A stretch of 64,000 nucleotides of DNA from Agromyces sp. S2-1-8 (GCF_021129215.1 NZ_JAJOLP010000001.1:1922001-1986000), one strand, 5' to 3'; shown: positions 44,493 to 53,581, numbered from the stretch's first letter. A program made the numbers and translations. Notes: generated by a model not told the origin, from the letters alone.

Positions 44493-45737
44493 ATGGCGGA
44501 CTCGGGCGGGGCGGGACGAGGCGGACGACGCGCACGACGATGGTTCGGCTTCGGTGCTGCGCCCGAGCCGGCGGCGAAGCAGGTCCACGAACCCGCGAGC
44601 GGTGATGTCGAGTCGAGCGTGCCCTACGGCGTCCGCCTCGCCGGTGCATGGTCGTGGCGTCTGCTGCTGATCGCCGGGGTGCTCGCGGTCGTCGTCTTCC
44701 TCGTCATCCAGTTGCGGCTCATCCTGATCCCGCTCCTCGTCGCGGTGCTCCTCAGCGCCCTGCTCGTGCCCTTCTCCGCGTTCCTCCGGCGGCACGGCTG
44801 GCCGAAGTGGCTCGCGGTCGCCGTCGCGATGCTCTCCGCACTCGCCGTCGTCGGCGGACTGCTCACGCTCGGCATCTGGCAGATCGTGCGCGGGGCCGAC
44901 GAACTCACCGCCCAGTCGCTCGTCGCGTGGGACGATTTCCGTGCCTGGCTCCTCGCCGGTCCGCTGCACATCACCGAGGCGCAGCTCAACGATTGGGTCG
45001 AGCAGGCCGTCACCGCGGTGCAGCAGGACATGGGCATCATCTGGAGCGGGGCGCTCTCGCTCGGATCGACGGTCGGTCATTTCCTCGCCGGCATGCTGCT
45101 CGCCCTCTTCGCCACGCTCTTCATGCTGATCGACGGCCGTGGCATCTGGAACTGGATCGTCGGCATCTTCCCACGACGGGCACGCACCGCCGTCGACGGT
45201 GCCGGCCAGGCCGGCTGGGAGACGCTGCAGAACTTCGTCCGCGTGCAGATCCTCGTCGCGACGATCGACGCGATCGGCATCGGACTCGGTGCGTTCTTCC
45301 TCGGGCTGCCGCTCGCCATCCCGATCGCCATCCTCGTGTTCCTCGGGTCGTTCATCCCGATCGTCGGCGCCGTCGTCACGGGTGCACTCGCGGTGTTCGT
45401 CGCGCTCGTGTACAGCGGCTTCTGGCCGGCCGTGATCATGCTCGGCATCGTGCTGCTCGTGCAGCAGATCGAGGGGCACGTGCTGCAACCGCTCATCATG
45501 GGCACCGCGGTCAAGGTGCATCCGCTGGGCGTCGTCGTCGCAGTCGCGACCGGGTCGTTCCTCGCGGGCATCCCTGGCGCGCTCTTCGCGGTGCCGGTCG
45601 CGGCGGTCGTCAACGTGATGATCCTGTACATCTCGAGCGGCGACTGGAAGGACGACGCCCCGCCGTCGACCGTCGCCGTGCGTTCGCCGCTGTGGCGCAC
45701 CGTCCCGCAGCGTCCCGGCTTCCAGCGAGGAGAATGA
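44493..45737 (+). CDS. AI-2E family transporter
   Basis: The 414-residue protein has a disordered N-terminus (about 1-50), two helices near 55-95, an extracytoplasmic coiled region (about 125-190) and a C-terminal group of five helices with FLGSFIPIVGAVVTGALAVFVAL and the pattern QQIEGHVLQPLIMG typical of the family. Members act as putative autoinducer exporters or Na+/H+ antiporters. The stop overlaps the ilvA start (ATGA), an unusual pairing of a transporter with threonine deaminase that may hint at an amino-acid-related substrate. Confidence 0.9.
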   Translation: MADSGGAGRGGRRARRWFGFGAAPEPAAKQVHEPASGDVESSVPYGVRLAGAWSWRLLLIAGVLAVVVFLVIQLRLILIPLLVAVLLSALLVPFSAFLRRHGWPKWLAVAVAMLSALAVVGGLLTLGIWQIVRGADELTAQSLVAWDDFRAWLLAGPLHITEAQLNDWVEQAVTAVQQDMGIIWSGALSLGSTVGHFLAGMLLALFATLFMLIDGRGIWNWIVGIFPRRARTAVDGAGQAGWETLQNFVRVQILVATIDAIGIGLGAFFLGLPLAIPIAILVFLGSFIPIVGAVVTGALAVFVALVYSGFWPAVIMLGIVLLVQQIEGHVLQPLIMGTAVKVHPLGVVVAVATGSFLAGIPGALFAVPVAAVVNVMILYISSGDWKDDAPPSTVAVRSPLWRTVPQRPGFQRGE

Positions 45738-46981
45738 ACGAGTTGAACCACACGATCGCCGGCCCCGCGCTCGCCGACTTCGAGGCCGCCCGTGACATCG
45801 TCGCCCGCGTCGCCCGCACGACGCCGATGGAGTCCTCCCGCTACCTGGAGCGGGTGCTCGGCGCGCCCGTGCGCCTCAAGTGCGAGAACCTGCAGCGCAC
45901 GGGTTCGTACAAGCTGCGCGGCGCCTACCACCGCATGTCCTCGCTGACGCCGGAGGAGCGAGCGCGCGGCGTCGTCGCCGCCTCGGCCGGCAACCACGCC
46001 CAAGGCGTCGCATTCGCCGCACGCGAGCTCGGCATCCGCGCCACGATCTTCATGCCGGTCGGCGTCGCCCTGCCGAAGCTCGAGGCGACGAAGGCCTACG
46101 GCGCCGACGTCGTGCTCGCGGGAGCCTCGGTCGGCGAGACGCTCGAAGCGGCAGCCGCCTTCGCGGCGGAGACCGGTGCGGTCGTGATCCCGCCCTTCGA
46201 CCACGTCGACGTCGTCACGGGTCAGGGCACCCTCGGGCTCGAGATCCTCGACCAGGCGCCCGACGCCACGACGATCGTCGTGCCGATCGGCGGCGGCGGC
46301 CTCGCCGCCGGTATCGCGAGTGCGGCCAAGCAGCGGGCCGCGGCGGAGGGGCGCAGCATCCGGATCATCGGCGTCCAGTCCGAGAACGCGGCGCCGTACG
46401 TCGCCTCGCTCGCGGCGGGGGCTCCGCAGACGGTGCCGGTCGTGCCGACCATCGCCGACGGCATCGCCGTCTACCGGCCCGGCGAACTCAACTTCGAGAT
46501 CATCCGCGACGCGGTCGACGAGGTCGTCACCGTCACCGAGGACGACATCGCTCGCGCACTGCTCGTGCTGCTCGAGCGCGCGAAGCTCGTCGTCGAACCC
46601 GCCGGTGCCGTCGCCGTCGCCGCGATCATGAAGGGGGCCGTGCCGAACGACGGCCCGGTGGTCGCGGTGCTCTCGGGCGGCAACATCGACCCGCTGCTCA
46701 TGCAGCGCGTCATCGCGCACGGGCTCGCCGCCTCCGGCCGCTACCTCACGGTCCGCGTCGGCCTTCCCGACCGGCCCGGCCAGCTCGTGCGCGTCGCCGA
46801 GCTGCTCGCGGGTTCGCATGCGAACGTCGTCGAGGTGCTGCACACGCGCCACGGCCGCGGCATGCAGATCTCCGAGGTCGAGATCGACATCTCGGTCGAG
46901 ACGCGCGGGCCCGAGCATCGCGCCGAGGTCGTCGAAGTCCTGCGCCGTGCCGGCTACGAACCGGTCGTGCTCGACGACTGA
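45734..46981 (+). CDS. ilvA: Threonine ammonia-lyase
   Basis: The PLP enzyme deaminates L-threonine to 2-oxobutanoate for isoleucine synthesis. The 415-residue protein shows Lys60 in RTGSYKLRGAYHRM, the phosphate-binding glycine loop PIGGGGLAAG near 185, and a C-terminal single ACT domain (about 333-412, YLTVRVGLPDRPGQLVRVAEL). Single-ACT forms are typical of shorter catabolic-like or actinobacterial enzymes, less strongly inhibited by isoleucine than E. coli IlvA. GAGGAG precedes the ATG. Confidence 0.95.
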   Translation: MNELNHTIAGPALADFEAARDIVARVARTTPMESSRYLERVLGAPVRLKCENLQRTGSYKLRGAYHRMSSLTPEERARGVVAASAGNHAQGVAFAARELGIRATIFMPVGVALPKLEATKAYGADVVLAGASVGETLEAAAAFAAETGAVVIPPFDHVDVVTGQGTLGLEILDQAPDATTIVVPIGGGGLAAGIASAAKQRAAAEGRSIRIIGVQSENAAPYVASLAAGAPQTVPVVPTIADGIAVYRPGELNFEIIRDAVDEVVTVTEDDIARALLVLLERAKLVVEPAGAVAVAAIMKGAVPNDGPVVAVLSGGNIDPLLMQRVIAHGLAASGRYLTVRVGLPDRPGQLVRVAELLAGSHANVVEVLHTRHGRGMQISEVEIDISVETRGPEHRAEVVEVLRRAGYEPVVLDD

Positions 46982-47076
46982 GCAGCCGCCGTCTCAGGAG
47001 ACCGGCGCGGAATCAGGACGATCCTCGTGGTCTCGTCCTGAACAGCTCCTGAACCGGTGCTGCTCGCCGCCGAGAC

Positions 47077-47113
47077 GCGAAGAGCGGATGCCTCCGAGGC
47101 ATCCGCTCTTCGC
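47077..47113. terminator. Bidirectional terminator built from facing GGATGCCTC motifs
   Basis: A perfect 17-bp stem (GCGAAGAGCGGATGCCT and its complement) with a 3-base loop, between convergent ilvA and greA. The loop-proximal part of both arms is the recurrent motif (left arm has C in place of the final G). The adjoining bases 46982-47076 show nothing else. Confidence 0.85.
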
Positions 47114-47133
47114 GCTGGACCGGTCGCGGGCGA

Positions 47134-47625
47134 CTACTGGCCGCCCCAGGTGTCGACGCTCGTGATCTCCACGGCGATCTCGCGACCGTTGGGCGCGGTG
47201 TAGCTCGTCTTCTCGCCGACCTTGAGGCCGAGGATGGCGGCGCCGAGCGGCGACTGCTCGCTCCACACGTCGAGCTCGGAATCACCGGCGATCTCACGGC
47301 TGCCGATGAGGAACGTCTCTTCGTCGCCGGCGATCACGGCGGTGATGACGGTGCCCGACTCGACGATGCCCTTCGACGCGGGCGCCTCGCCGACCTCGGC
47401 GGTCTTCAGCAGCTCCTTGAGCTGGCGGATCCGGGCCTCGATCTTGCCCTGCTCGTCCTTCGCAGCGTGGTAGCCGCCGTTCTCCTTGAGGTCGCCCTCT
47501 TCGCGGGCCGCCTCGATGCGCTTCGCGATCTCCTCGCGACCGGTCGTCGAGAGCTGCTCGAGCTCGCCCGCGAGTCGGTCGTAGGCGTCCTGGGTGAGCC
47601 AGGTGACAGTGGCGTCCTGCGCCAT
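47134..47625 (-). CDS. greA: Transcription elongation factor GreA
   Basis: GreA rescues backtracked RNA polymerase by stimulating transcript cleavage. The 163-residue protein has the N-terminal coiled-coil hairpin with the acidic tip AAREEGDLKENGGYHAAKDEQ region (about 40-60) and a C-terminal FKBP-like domain (SELDVWSEQSPLGAAILGLKVGE). AGGAG is 9 bases before the ATG at 47625. It follows the DUF4307 gene in the same direction, a conserved actinobacterial order. Confidence 0.95.
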   Translation of the reverse strand: MAQDATVTWLTQDAYDRLAGELEQLSTTGREEIAKRIEAAREEGDLKENGGYHAAKDEQGKIEARIRQLKELLKTAEVGEAPASKGIVESGTVITAVIAGDEETFLIGSREIAGDSELDVWSEQSPLGAAILGLKVGEKTSYTAPNGREIAVEITSVDTWGGQ

Positions 47626-47707
47626 GATGCACACTCCTGTGTCGGGATACCCGGTGCGGTCCCCCTCGCGGGCATGGAGCCCGCGAAGCCGCGCCGGATA
47701 GACGTGT

Positions 47708-47729
47708 CGCCCCGACATGGGTCGGGGCG
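47708..47729 (-). terminator. Hairpin between DUF4307 gene and greA
   Basis: CGCCCCGA / TCGGGGCG with a 6-base loop, directly after the DUF4307 stop. It may end that transcript or attenuate read-through into greA. No U-tract. Confidence 0.55.
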
Positions 47730-47740
47730 AATGACCCATG

Positions 47741-48139
47741 TTAGGTGAGCCAGCAGCGGTAAATCAAACCGGTGTTCGCCTCCTGCGCCGTGCGAACGGT
47801 CTCGGTGAGCGCGCGGATGTGCTCGGTCGACGGCGGCACGATGATCGTCTTCCAGCCGACGATGGCGAAGTCGGCGTTGAGGGCCTGCACGATGCAAGCG
47901 GTCTCGTTGCCGGGCGGGACCGAGAGGTTCCAGCTCACCTCGACCGCGCGCTCCTCGTTCATGAGCCGGTGGCCGGTGTCGGTGACCTCGACCTGCGGCT
48001 TCGAGCCGTCGAGGCCGGCCCAGACGACCCACGCGACGATCACGACGGCGACCGCGACGGCTCCGGCGATGAGCAGGAACCGATCACGCGAGCGGTTGCG
48101 GCGCGTGCGGCCGTACCGTTCGTCGAGCGACGTGGTCAC
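47741..48139 (-). CDS. DUF4307 membrane-anchored protein
   Basis: The 132-residue protein has a basic N-terminus (RTRRNRSRDR), one helix at about 22-42, and an exported domain of about 90 residues with two cysteines (ETACIVQAL and LIYRCWLT). This matches actinobacterial DUF4307. GAAGGAG precedes the start. In many relatives this gene is followed or preceded by mca; here no mca gene is present and a small membrane protein lies on the other side. Confidence 0.85.
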   Translation of the reverse strand: MTTSLDERYGRTRRNRSRDRFLLIAGAVAVAVVIVAWVVWAGLDGSKPQVEVTDTGHRLMNEERAVEVSWNLSVPPGNETACIVQALNADFAIVGWKTIIVPPSTEHIRALTETVRTAQEANTGLIYRCWLT

Positions 48140-48164
48140 GGGGCTCCTTCGGAGGTGGATCGAC

Positions 48165-48182
48165 TAGGCTGCATCAAGCCTA
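48165..48182. promoter_or_regulatory. Back-to-back -10 boxes of divergent promoters
   Basis: TAGGCT (48165-48170, plus) and AGCCTA (48177-48182; TAGGCT on minus) form an 18-base inverted repeat. Each fits the -10 form used in the window, giving leaders of about 50 bases to the gene at 48227 and about 30 to the DUF4307 gene. The two polymerases could not bind at once. Confidence 0.5.
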
Positions 48183-48226
48183 AACCCGCCCCCTGAGGGC
48201 AGGATCCATCCCCGAAAGGCTGGCCG

Positions 48227-48544
48227 ATGCTCGTCGACTCCGTCCGTTCCCTGCTGTCCTCGGCGACGCTGGTCCTCGCCGACGGCAAGGAGGAGTTCGA
48301 CCCCGACACGGTCACCCCCGGCGTATGGGGCTTCGTCGTCACGTTCCTCGTGATGGTGGCGGTGCTGCTGCTCGTCCTCGACATGGTCCGCCGCATCCGC
48401 CGCACCAACTACCGCGCGCAGGTGCGCGCGCAGATCGACGCCGAGAACGAGGCGGCGGCACGCGACGCGGAGCTCGCCGAGTTCGGCGAGGGCGACGACC
48501 GGCCGGATGCCTCGGGCGAGGCGCCCGACCGCCCGACCGAGTAG
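48227..48544 (+). CDS. Small single-pass membrane protein
   Basis: The 105-residue protein has a short exported N-terminal part (about 1-30, LADGKEEFDPDTVTPG), a transmembrane helix at about 33-53, a basic stretch RRIRRTNYRAQVRAQ and an acidic coil (DAENEAAARDAELAEFGEG). GAAAGG lies upstream of the ATG. I do not recognise a family. It carries a copy of the recurrent motif near its end (48505-48514). Confidence 0.7.
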   Translation: MLVDSVRSLLSSATLVLADGKEEFDPDTVTPGVWGFVVTFLVMVAVLLLVLDMVRRIRRTNYRAQVRAQIDAENEAAARDAELAEFGEGDDRPDASGEAPDRPTE

Positions 48545-48603
48545 CTCGGGGCGGGTCTCGACGCGGTCCTTCGTCGCGACTGGCCACCGGACGCCGGCGT
48601 CGA

Positions 48604-49407
48604 TCAGCCCACGTGGTAGACCGGTGCCATCGCGATGAGCAGCGTCGCGGTCCAGTGGCACATGAAGGCGAGCACCGTGCACACGTGGAAGATCTCGTGG
48701 AAGCCGAAGACGCCGGGCCACGGGTTCGGCCTCTTCAGGCCGTAGACGACCGCGCCGACCGTGTAGAGCAGGCCGCCGACGATGACGAGCACCATCATCG
48801 CGACGTTCGCCGCGAGCAGGTCGCCGAGGTACATCACCGCGGCCCAGCCGAGCAGCAGGTAGAGCGGAACGTACAGCCAGCGCGGCGCATGGATCCAGAA
48901 CACCCGGAACCCGATGCCGAGCAGGGCCCCGCCCCACACGATCGCGAGCAGCAGCCAGCCCTTCGCCGGCGGGAGGGCGAGGATGGCGAGCGGCGTGTAG
49001 GTGCCCGCGATCAGCAGGAAGATGTTCGCGTGGTCGATGCGCTTGAGCACGACCTTCGTCTTCGGCTTCCAGTTGAAGCGGTGGTACAGCGCCGAGTTGC
49101 CGAACAGCAGCATCGACGTCAGCATGAACACGGCCGAGGCCCATTTCGCGGGCGCACCCTGCGCGAGGCAGATGAGCACGATGCCCGCCGCGATGGCGAC
49201 GGGGAAGGTGCCGGCGTGGATCCACCCCCGCCACGTCGGCTTCACCTCGACCGCGTGGTTCAACGAGTCGTCCAGCAGCGGGATGTTCGGCAGGTCGGGG
49301 CCGTGCTCCTCGCGTGACACCGCGAGGTCGCCCGGGTCGTCGGGAGCCACGGGCCGCGCGAACTCGTCTGCGAGATCCGCGGGGTCGTGGTGGCGCTCAG
49401 GGGTCAT
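48604..49407 (-). CDS. Hemolysin III / TrhA family membrane protein
   Basis: The 267-residue protein has an acidic N-terminal tail (about 1-60) and seven transmembrane helices. Conserved motifs SALYHRFNW, RIDHANIFLLIAGTYTPLA and FHEIFHVCTVLAFMCHW hold the His/Asp residues of the PAQR/hemolysin III metal site. Related bacterial proteins affect membrane fluidity. TACGCT (49414-49419, minus) is 6 bases before the ATG at 49407, favouring it over the GTG six bases upstream. Confidence 0.92.
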   Translation of the reverse strand: MTPERHHDPADLADEFARPVAPDDPGDLAVSREEHGPDLPNIPLLDDSLNHAVEVKPTWRGWIHAGTFPVAIAAGIVLICLAQGAPAKWASAVFMLTSMLLFGNSALYHRFNWKPKTKVVLKRIDHANIFLLIAGTYTPLAILALPPAKGWLLLAIVWGGALLGIGFRVFWIHAPRWLYVPLYLLLGWAAVMYLGDLLAANVAMMVLVIVGGLLYTVGAVVYGLKRPNPWPGVFGFHEIFHVCTVLAFMCHWTATLLIAMAPVYHVG

Positions 49408-49413
49408 GGTCAC

Positions 49414-49419
49414 AGCGTA
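49414..49419 (-). promoter_or_regulatory. -10 box of leaderless trhA-like promoter
   Basis: TACGCT on the minus strand, 6 bases upstream of the ATG at 49407. Confidence 0.55.
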
Positions 49420-49467
49420 GGGCCTGCCCCATCACGGTCCGCTGTGAGTTCGAGGAGGGTGAGGGGG

Positions 49468-49473
49468 TAGCGT
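49468..49473 (+). promoter_or_regulatory. -10 box of leaderless uppS promoter
   Basis: TAGCGT, 6 bases upstream of the GTG at 49480. Confidence 0.55.
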
Positions 49474-49479
49474 AGTGCC

Positions 49480-50265
49480 GTGCAGACGAGCGATCAGCCC
49501 CTCGGTCGCGGGATCCTCTACCGGCTCTACCAGAACCGGCTCCGTCGCGGACTCGACCCCGCCGGCCTGCCCCGCCACGTCGCGATGATCATCGACGGCA
49601 ACCGTCGCTGGGCGAAGCAGCTCGGCTATCGCACGGCGGCCGACGGGCACCGGGCGGGCGCCGCGAAGATGCGGGAGTTCCTCGAGTGGTGCGACGACCT
49701 CGGCATCTCGACCGTCACGCTCTACCTGCTCTCGAGCGACAACCTCGGCAACCGCCCCGGCGACGAGCTCTCGGACCTCTTCGAGATCATCGCCGACCTC
49801 GCTGAGGAGCTCAGTCACTACCGGGACTGGCGCGTGCAGCACGTCGGCAGCGACACGGGGCTGCCCGGGCCGCTCGTCGCCGCGCTCGACGCCGCCGAGC
49901 ACCGCACGGCCGACAAGCACGGCCTGCACGTCAACCTCGCGGTCGGCTACGGCGGCCGCAAGGAGATCACCGACGCCATGCGCTCGATCGTCGCTGCGCA
50001 CCACGCCGAGGGTCGCAGCCTCGAAGACCTGGCCGAGCGGCTCACGCCCGACCTCATCGGCGAGCACCTCTACACGGGCGGCCAGCCCGACCCCGACCTC
50101 GTGATCCGCACCTCGGGCGAGCAGCGGCTCAGCGACTTCATGCTCTGGCAGTCGGCGCACTCCGAGTTCTACTTCGTCGAGGCGCTCGGCCCCGACCTGC
50201 GCAAGGTCGACTTCCTCCGGGCGCTCCGCGACTACGCGAAACGCCATCGCCGATTCGGCGGCTGA
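49480..50265 (+). CDS. uppS: Isoprenyl transferase (cis-prenyl diphosphate synthase)
   Basis: The enzyme adds isoprene units in cis to make decaprenyl/undecaprenyl diphosphate, the lipid carrier for cell wall synthesis. The 261-residue product shows the catalytic Asp39 in MIIDGNRRWAKQ, GHRAGA, and the C-terminal signature DLVIRTSGEQRLSDFMLWQ followed by SEFYFVEALGPDL. It is divergent from the trhA-like gene with a compact promoter region. Confidence 0.95.
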   Translation: MQTSDQPLGRGILYRLYQNRLRRGLDPAGLPRHVAMIIDGNRRWAKQLGYRTAADGHRAGAAKMREFLEWCDDLGISTVTLYLLSSDNLGNRPGDELSDLFEIIADLAEELSHYRDWRVQHVGSDTGLPGPLVAALDAAEHRTADKHGLHVNLAVGYGGRKEITDAMRSIVAAHHAEGRSLEDLAERLTPDLIGEHLYTGGQPDPDLVIRTSGEQRLSDFMLWQSAHSEFYFVEALGPDLRKVDFLRALRDYAKRHRRFGG

Positions 50266-50291
50266 CCACCCGTTCTCGCGGCGGCGCGCTG

Positions 50292-50301
50292 CGAGGCATC
50301 C
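50292..50301 (-). repeat. GGATGCCTCG motif (reverse orientation), intergenic
   Basis: CGAGGCATCC between uppS and the class V aminotransferase gene. Confidence 0.6.
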
Positions 50302-50344
50302 ACCCGTTCTGTCATGATGATCGACGGAGAAGGGGGCACGCAAC

Positions 50345-51463
50345 GTGACCATCGACGATTTCACCGCCGGCTTCACCGAGGAGCCGGGGTACCTCGACTA
50401 CGGCCGCGTGGGGCCGCTCTCGACGGCCGCCGCGGAGGAGACCCTCGCATTCACCCAGGTGCTGCAGCGCGCCCGGCACGGCAGCCTCGACGCATTCGGC
50501 GAGCAGGACTCGCGCGTGCGCGCGGCCGCCTCGGCGCTGACCGGTTTCCCGGTCGACCAGATCGCGTTCGAGCCGAACGCGACGACCGGCCTCATGCACG
50601 CCATGTTCGGGCTCACCGGGGGAGTGCTGCTGTCGGCCGAGGAGTTCCCGAGCCTGCCCATCGCCGCCGTGCGTGCGCAGGAGGCGCTGCACACGGTCCA
50701 GCCGGTGTGGCTCGAGACCGACCACGGCAAGGTGACGCCGGGGCAGATCCGCGAACAGCTCGAGCAGGGCGTCGTCGCCGTCGCGGTGAGCCTCGTCGAC
50801 TCGCGCACCGGCTACCTCTGCGACATCGAGGGCGTCCGGCAGGTGATCGGCGACCGACTGCTCATCGTCGACGCGATCCAGGGCTTCGGCATCGTCGACG
50901 CCCCCTGGGAGGCGGCCGACGTCGTCGTCACGGGCGGGCAGAAGTGGTGCCGTGCGGGCTGGGGCACCGGCATCCTGGCGCTCTCCGACCGGGCTCTCGA
51001 GCGACTCACGCCCGTCTTCTCCGGATTCAGCGCGACCGAGGAGGCCGAGCCGTGGGGCCATGTGCCCCCGCCGGCGCCCGACGCCCGCGCCTACCGGGTC
51101 TCGAACCCCGACCCGCTCGCGCAGGCGCGCCTCGCGGCCGCGCTCGAGGAGATCGCCGACGTGACCGTGCCGGTGATCAACGCCGCCGTCGCCGATCGGG
51201 TGAGCCGGGTGATCGAGCTCGCCGACGAGTACGCCATTCCCGTGGCGTCGTCGCGCGACGAGCAGGAGCGCGCGGGCATCGTCGTGCTCGAACCGCCGGC
51301 AGACCAGGTCACGGTGCTCACCGCCTCGCTGCACAACCACGGTGTGACGGCGACGACCAGGCTCGGGACGGTGCGGCTCTCGATCCACGCCGCGACGAGC
51401 GAGGAGACGCTCGAGATGCTGCGGGGCGCGTTCGTCTCGTACTCGACGGCCGCCTCCTACTGA
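50345..51463 (+). CDS. Class V aminotransferase-fold protein
   Basis: The 372-residue protein is a fold-type I PLP enzyme. Asp176 in LLIVDAIQGFGIVD contacts the pyridine nitrogen and Lys200 in VVVTGGQKWCRAGWGTG forms the Schiff base. Together with PNATTGLMHAMFGL near 78-91 this matches the class V group that includes cysteine desulfurases, kynureninase-like and isopenicillin-N-epimerase-like enzymes. Substrate unknown. GTG start; a GGAGAAGGGGG-type purine run lies upstream. It is followed by a motif-pair terminator. Confidence 0.87.
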   Translation: MTIDDFTAGFTEEPGYLDYGRVGPLSTAAAEETLAFTQVLQRARHGSLDAFGEQDSRVRAAASALTGFPVDQIAFEPNATTGLMHAMFGLTGGVLLSAEEFPSLPIAAVRAQEALHTVQPVWLETDHGKVTPGQIREQLEQGVVAVAVSLVDSRTGYLCDIEGVRQVIGDRLLIVDAIQGFGIVDAPWEAADVVVTGGQKWCRAGWGTGILALSDRALERLTPVFSGFSATEEAEPWGHVPPPAPDARAYRVSNPDPLAQARLAAALEEIADVTVPVINAAVADRVSRVIELADEYAIPVASSRDEQERAGIVVLEPPADQVTVLTASLHNHGVTATTRLGTVRLSIHAATSEETLEMLRGAFVSYSTAASY

Positions 51464-51485
51464 GGCCGGTCACCGCGCACGATCG

Positions 51486-51515
51486 GGATGCCTCGGCGCC
51501 GGCGCCGAGGCATCC
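51486..51515 (+). terminator. Perfect palindrome of two facing GGATGCCTCG motifs
   Basis: A 30-base perfect palindrome GGATGCCTCGGCGCC plus its complement, 22 bases after the aminotransferase stop. It is the clearest example of the motif as a terminator. Confidence 0.75.
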
Positions 51516-51593
51516 GCCGTCCGAAGGTGAACACGACATGACGATGCGCGTGTCGCTTCCGCGGATCCAGCGGGCCGGACGTAGGTTCGGCTC

Positions 51594-51612
51594 AACGGGT
51601 AGATCACCCGTT
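51594..51612. promoter_or_regulatory. Small inverted repeat upstream of phoH
   Basis: AACGGGT-AGATC-ACCCGTT, 48 bases before the phoH start. It could be an operator or an mRNA leader hairpin. Confidence 0.45.
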
Positions 51613-51659
51613 CGGGTCGGCCACCGGAACCGACTTCGGGAGGGATCGGCGGCAGGCGC

Positions 51660-53078
51660 GTGAACCGGGCAGGAATGCTCGGGGCGGGAGCGGTTGTGGC
51701 GTCATCGGTTACTCCTGATTCGGTCGGTCGTTCGGACGTTCGCGCGGGGGAGCGCGACGCAGCGGAGCCCCGCGAGGGCGTTGCACAGGCCGAGCGCACG
51801 TACGTGCTCGACACGTCGGTGCTGCTCAGCGATCCGCGCGCACTCTTCAACTTCGCCGAACACGCGGTGGTGCTGCCCGTCGTGGTCATCACCGAGCTCG
51901 AGGCGAAGCGCAACGACCCCGAGATCGGGTACTTCGCGCGGCAGTCGCTGCGCATCCTCGACGAGTTGCGCGTCGCGCACGAGCGGCTCGACTTCCCGAT
52001 CCCCGTGGGCGACGGCGGTTCGCTCAGGGTCGAGCTCAACCACTCGAATCCGAAGGTGCTGCCGTCGGGGCTCCAACTCGGCGACAACGACTCGCGGATC
52101 CTCGCCTGCGCGGCGAACCTGCAGCAGGACGGCGTGCCGGTGACGGTCGTCTCGAAGGACCTGCCGCTGCGCGTGAAGGCCGCATCGATCGGCCTCGACG
52201 CGCAGGAGTACCGGCACGAGCTCGCGCTCGACTCGGGCTGGACCGGCATGGCCGAGCTCTCGCTCGGCTCGAACGACATGGCGAAGCTCTACGAGCACGA
52301 GTCGATGATCACGCGCGAGGTGGAAGGGCTGCCGGTCAACACGGGCCTCGTCATCCACTCCGACCGGGGCTCGGCACTCGGCCGCGTCGTGGGCGACGGC
52401 GAGGTGAAGCTCGTGCGCGGCGACCGCGAGGTCTTCGGCCTGCACGGCCGGTCGGCCGAGCAGCGCCTCGCGATCGACCTGCTGCTCGACCCCGAGATCG
52501 GCATCCTCTCGCTCGGCGGCCGGGCAGGCACCGGCAAGTCGGCGCTCGCGCTGTGCGCCGGGCTCGAGATGGTGCTCGAGCGCCAGCAGCACAAGAAGAT
52601 CATGGTGTTCCGCCCGCTCTACGCCGTCGGCGGCCAGGAGCTCGGGTACCTGCCGGGCGACCAGGGCGAGAAGATGAATCCCTGGGGCCAGGCGGTGTTC
52701 GACACCCTCGGCTCGGTCGTCTCCGACAACGTGCTCGACGAGGTCGTCGACCGGGGCATCCTCGAGGTGCTGCCGCTCACGCACATCCGCGGACGATCGC
52801 TGCACGACGCCTTCGTGATCGTCGACGAGGCGCAGTCGCTCGAGCGCAACGTGCTGCTCACGGTGCTCAGCCGTATCGGCCAGAACTCGCGGGTCGTGCT
52901 CACCCACGACGTCGCCCAGCGCGACAACCTGCGCGTCGGCCGGCACGACGGCATCGCGAGCGTCATCGAGACGCTGAAGGACCACCCGCTGTTCGCGCAC
53001 ATCACGCTCACGCGCAGCGAGCGGTCGGCGATCGCGGCGCTGGTGTCGGAACTGCTCGACGGGGCCGAGCTGGCGTAG
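51660..53078 (+). CDS. PhoH-like PIN-PhoH fusion protein (RNase-ATPase)
   Basis: The 472-residue protein combines an N-terminal PIN ribonuclease domain (about 47-195; [12 protein letters not shown] with Asp51, [15 protein letters not shown] with later acidic residues) and a PhoH ATPase domain with Walker [14 protein letters not shown] (about 283-295) and Walker [19 protein letters not shown]-PhoH (PhoH2/YlaK-like) proteins are RNA unwinding and cleaving enzymes. The first 45 residues from GTG 51660 are poorly conserved, so a later start is possible. Confidence 0.92.
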   Translation: MNRAGMLGAGAVVASSVTPDSVGRSDVRAGERDAAEPREGVAQAERTYVLDTSVLLSDPRALFNFAEHAVVLPVVVITELEAKRNDPEIGYFARQSLRILDELRVAHERLDFPIPVGDGGSLRVELNHSNPKVLPSGLQLGDNDSRILACAANLQQDGVPVTVVSKDLPLRVKAASIGLDAQEYRHELALDSGWTGMAELSLGSNDMAKLYEHESMITREVEGLPVNTGLVIHSDRGSALGRVVGDGEVKLVRGDREVFGLHGRSAEQRLAIDLLLDPEIGILSLGGRAGTGKSALALCAGLEMVLERQQHKKIMVFRPLYAVGGQELGYLPGDQGEKMNPWGQAVFDTLGSVVSDNVLDEVVDRGILEVLPLTHIRGRSLHDAFVIVDEAQSLERNVLLTVLSRIGQNSRVVLTHDVAQRDNLRVGRHDGIASVIETLKDHPLFAHITLTRSERSAIAALVSELLDGAELA

Positions 53079-53188
53079 CGGGGCTCGCTCGGCGGGGCGG
53101 CGCACCGGGCCTCCCCGGGCGCTGGACCGCGGGCGTGGAAGCCGATGCCGCAGTGCGCGATGTCGGTGGAAGGCGGCACGATATCGGC

Positions 53189-53581
53189 ATGCCTGCAGAC
53201 AGCGCGCCCGCGAACGTGATCCGAGCCCTCTGGACGAGGATGCAGGCCAGGGACTGGCCGGCTGTGCGCGCACTGCTCGCCGACGAGCTCGTCGTCGAGT
53301 GGTTCGCCTCGCTCGAGCGCATCGTCGGCCCCGAGAACTTCGTCGCCGTCAATGCCGAATACCCCGAGGGGTGGTCGATCCGCATCATCTCGATCGTCGC
53401 CGACGGCGACCGGGTCGTCTCCGAGGTCGAGGTGCCGCACGAGGGCGTCGGCGTGTTCCGTGCCGCCTCCTTCTGGCGCGTGCGCGAGGGGCTGATCGTC
53501 GAGGGTCGCGAGTACTGGACGACGCGCGGCGGCGACGCGGCGCCCGAGTGGCGACGTCATCTGGTCGAGGCGATCGCCTGA
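53189..53581 (+). CDS. NTF2-like/SnoaL-fold protein
   Basis: The 130-residue protein fits the NTF2-like cone fold: helix NVIRALWTRMQARDWPAVRALLADEL, strand VVEWFASLERIVGPENF and a beta sheet ending ASFWRVREGLIVEGREYWTT. Such proteins act as cyclases, isomerases or ligand binders; no reaction is assignable. The ATG at 53189 has a weak CACGAT hexamer 6 bases upstream, consistent with a leaderless start. The upstream extension of the open frame is a shadow of phoH. Confidence 0.8.
   Translation: MPADSAPANVIRALWTRMQARDWPAVRALLADELVVEWFASLERIVGPENFVAVNAEYPEGWSIRIISIVADGDRVVSEVEVPHEGVGVFRAASFWRVREGLIVEGREYWTTRGGDAAPEWRRHLVEAIA

Noticed and set aside
44493-45737. AI-2E transporter as evidence of quorum sensing by AI-2
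   Set aside because: Most members of this family have no link to AI-2, and no luxS is seen in the window.
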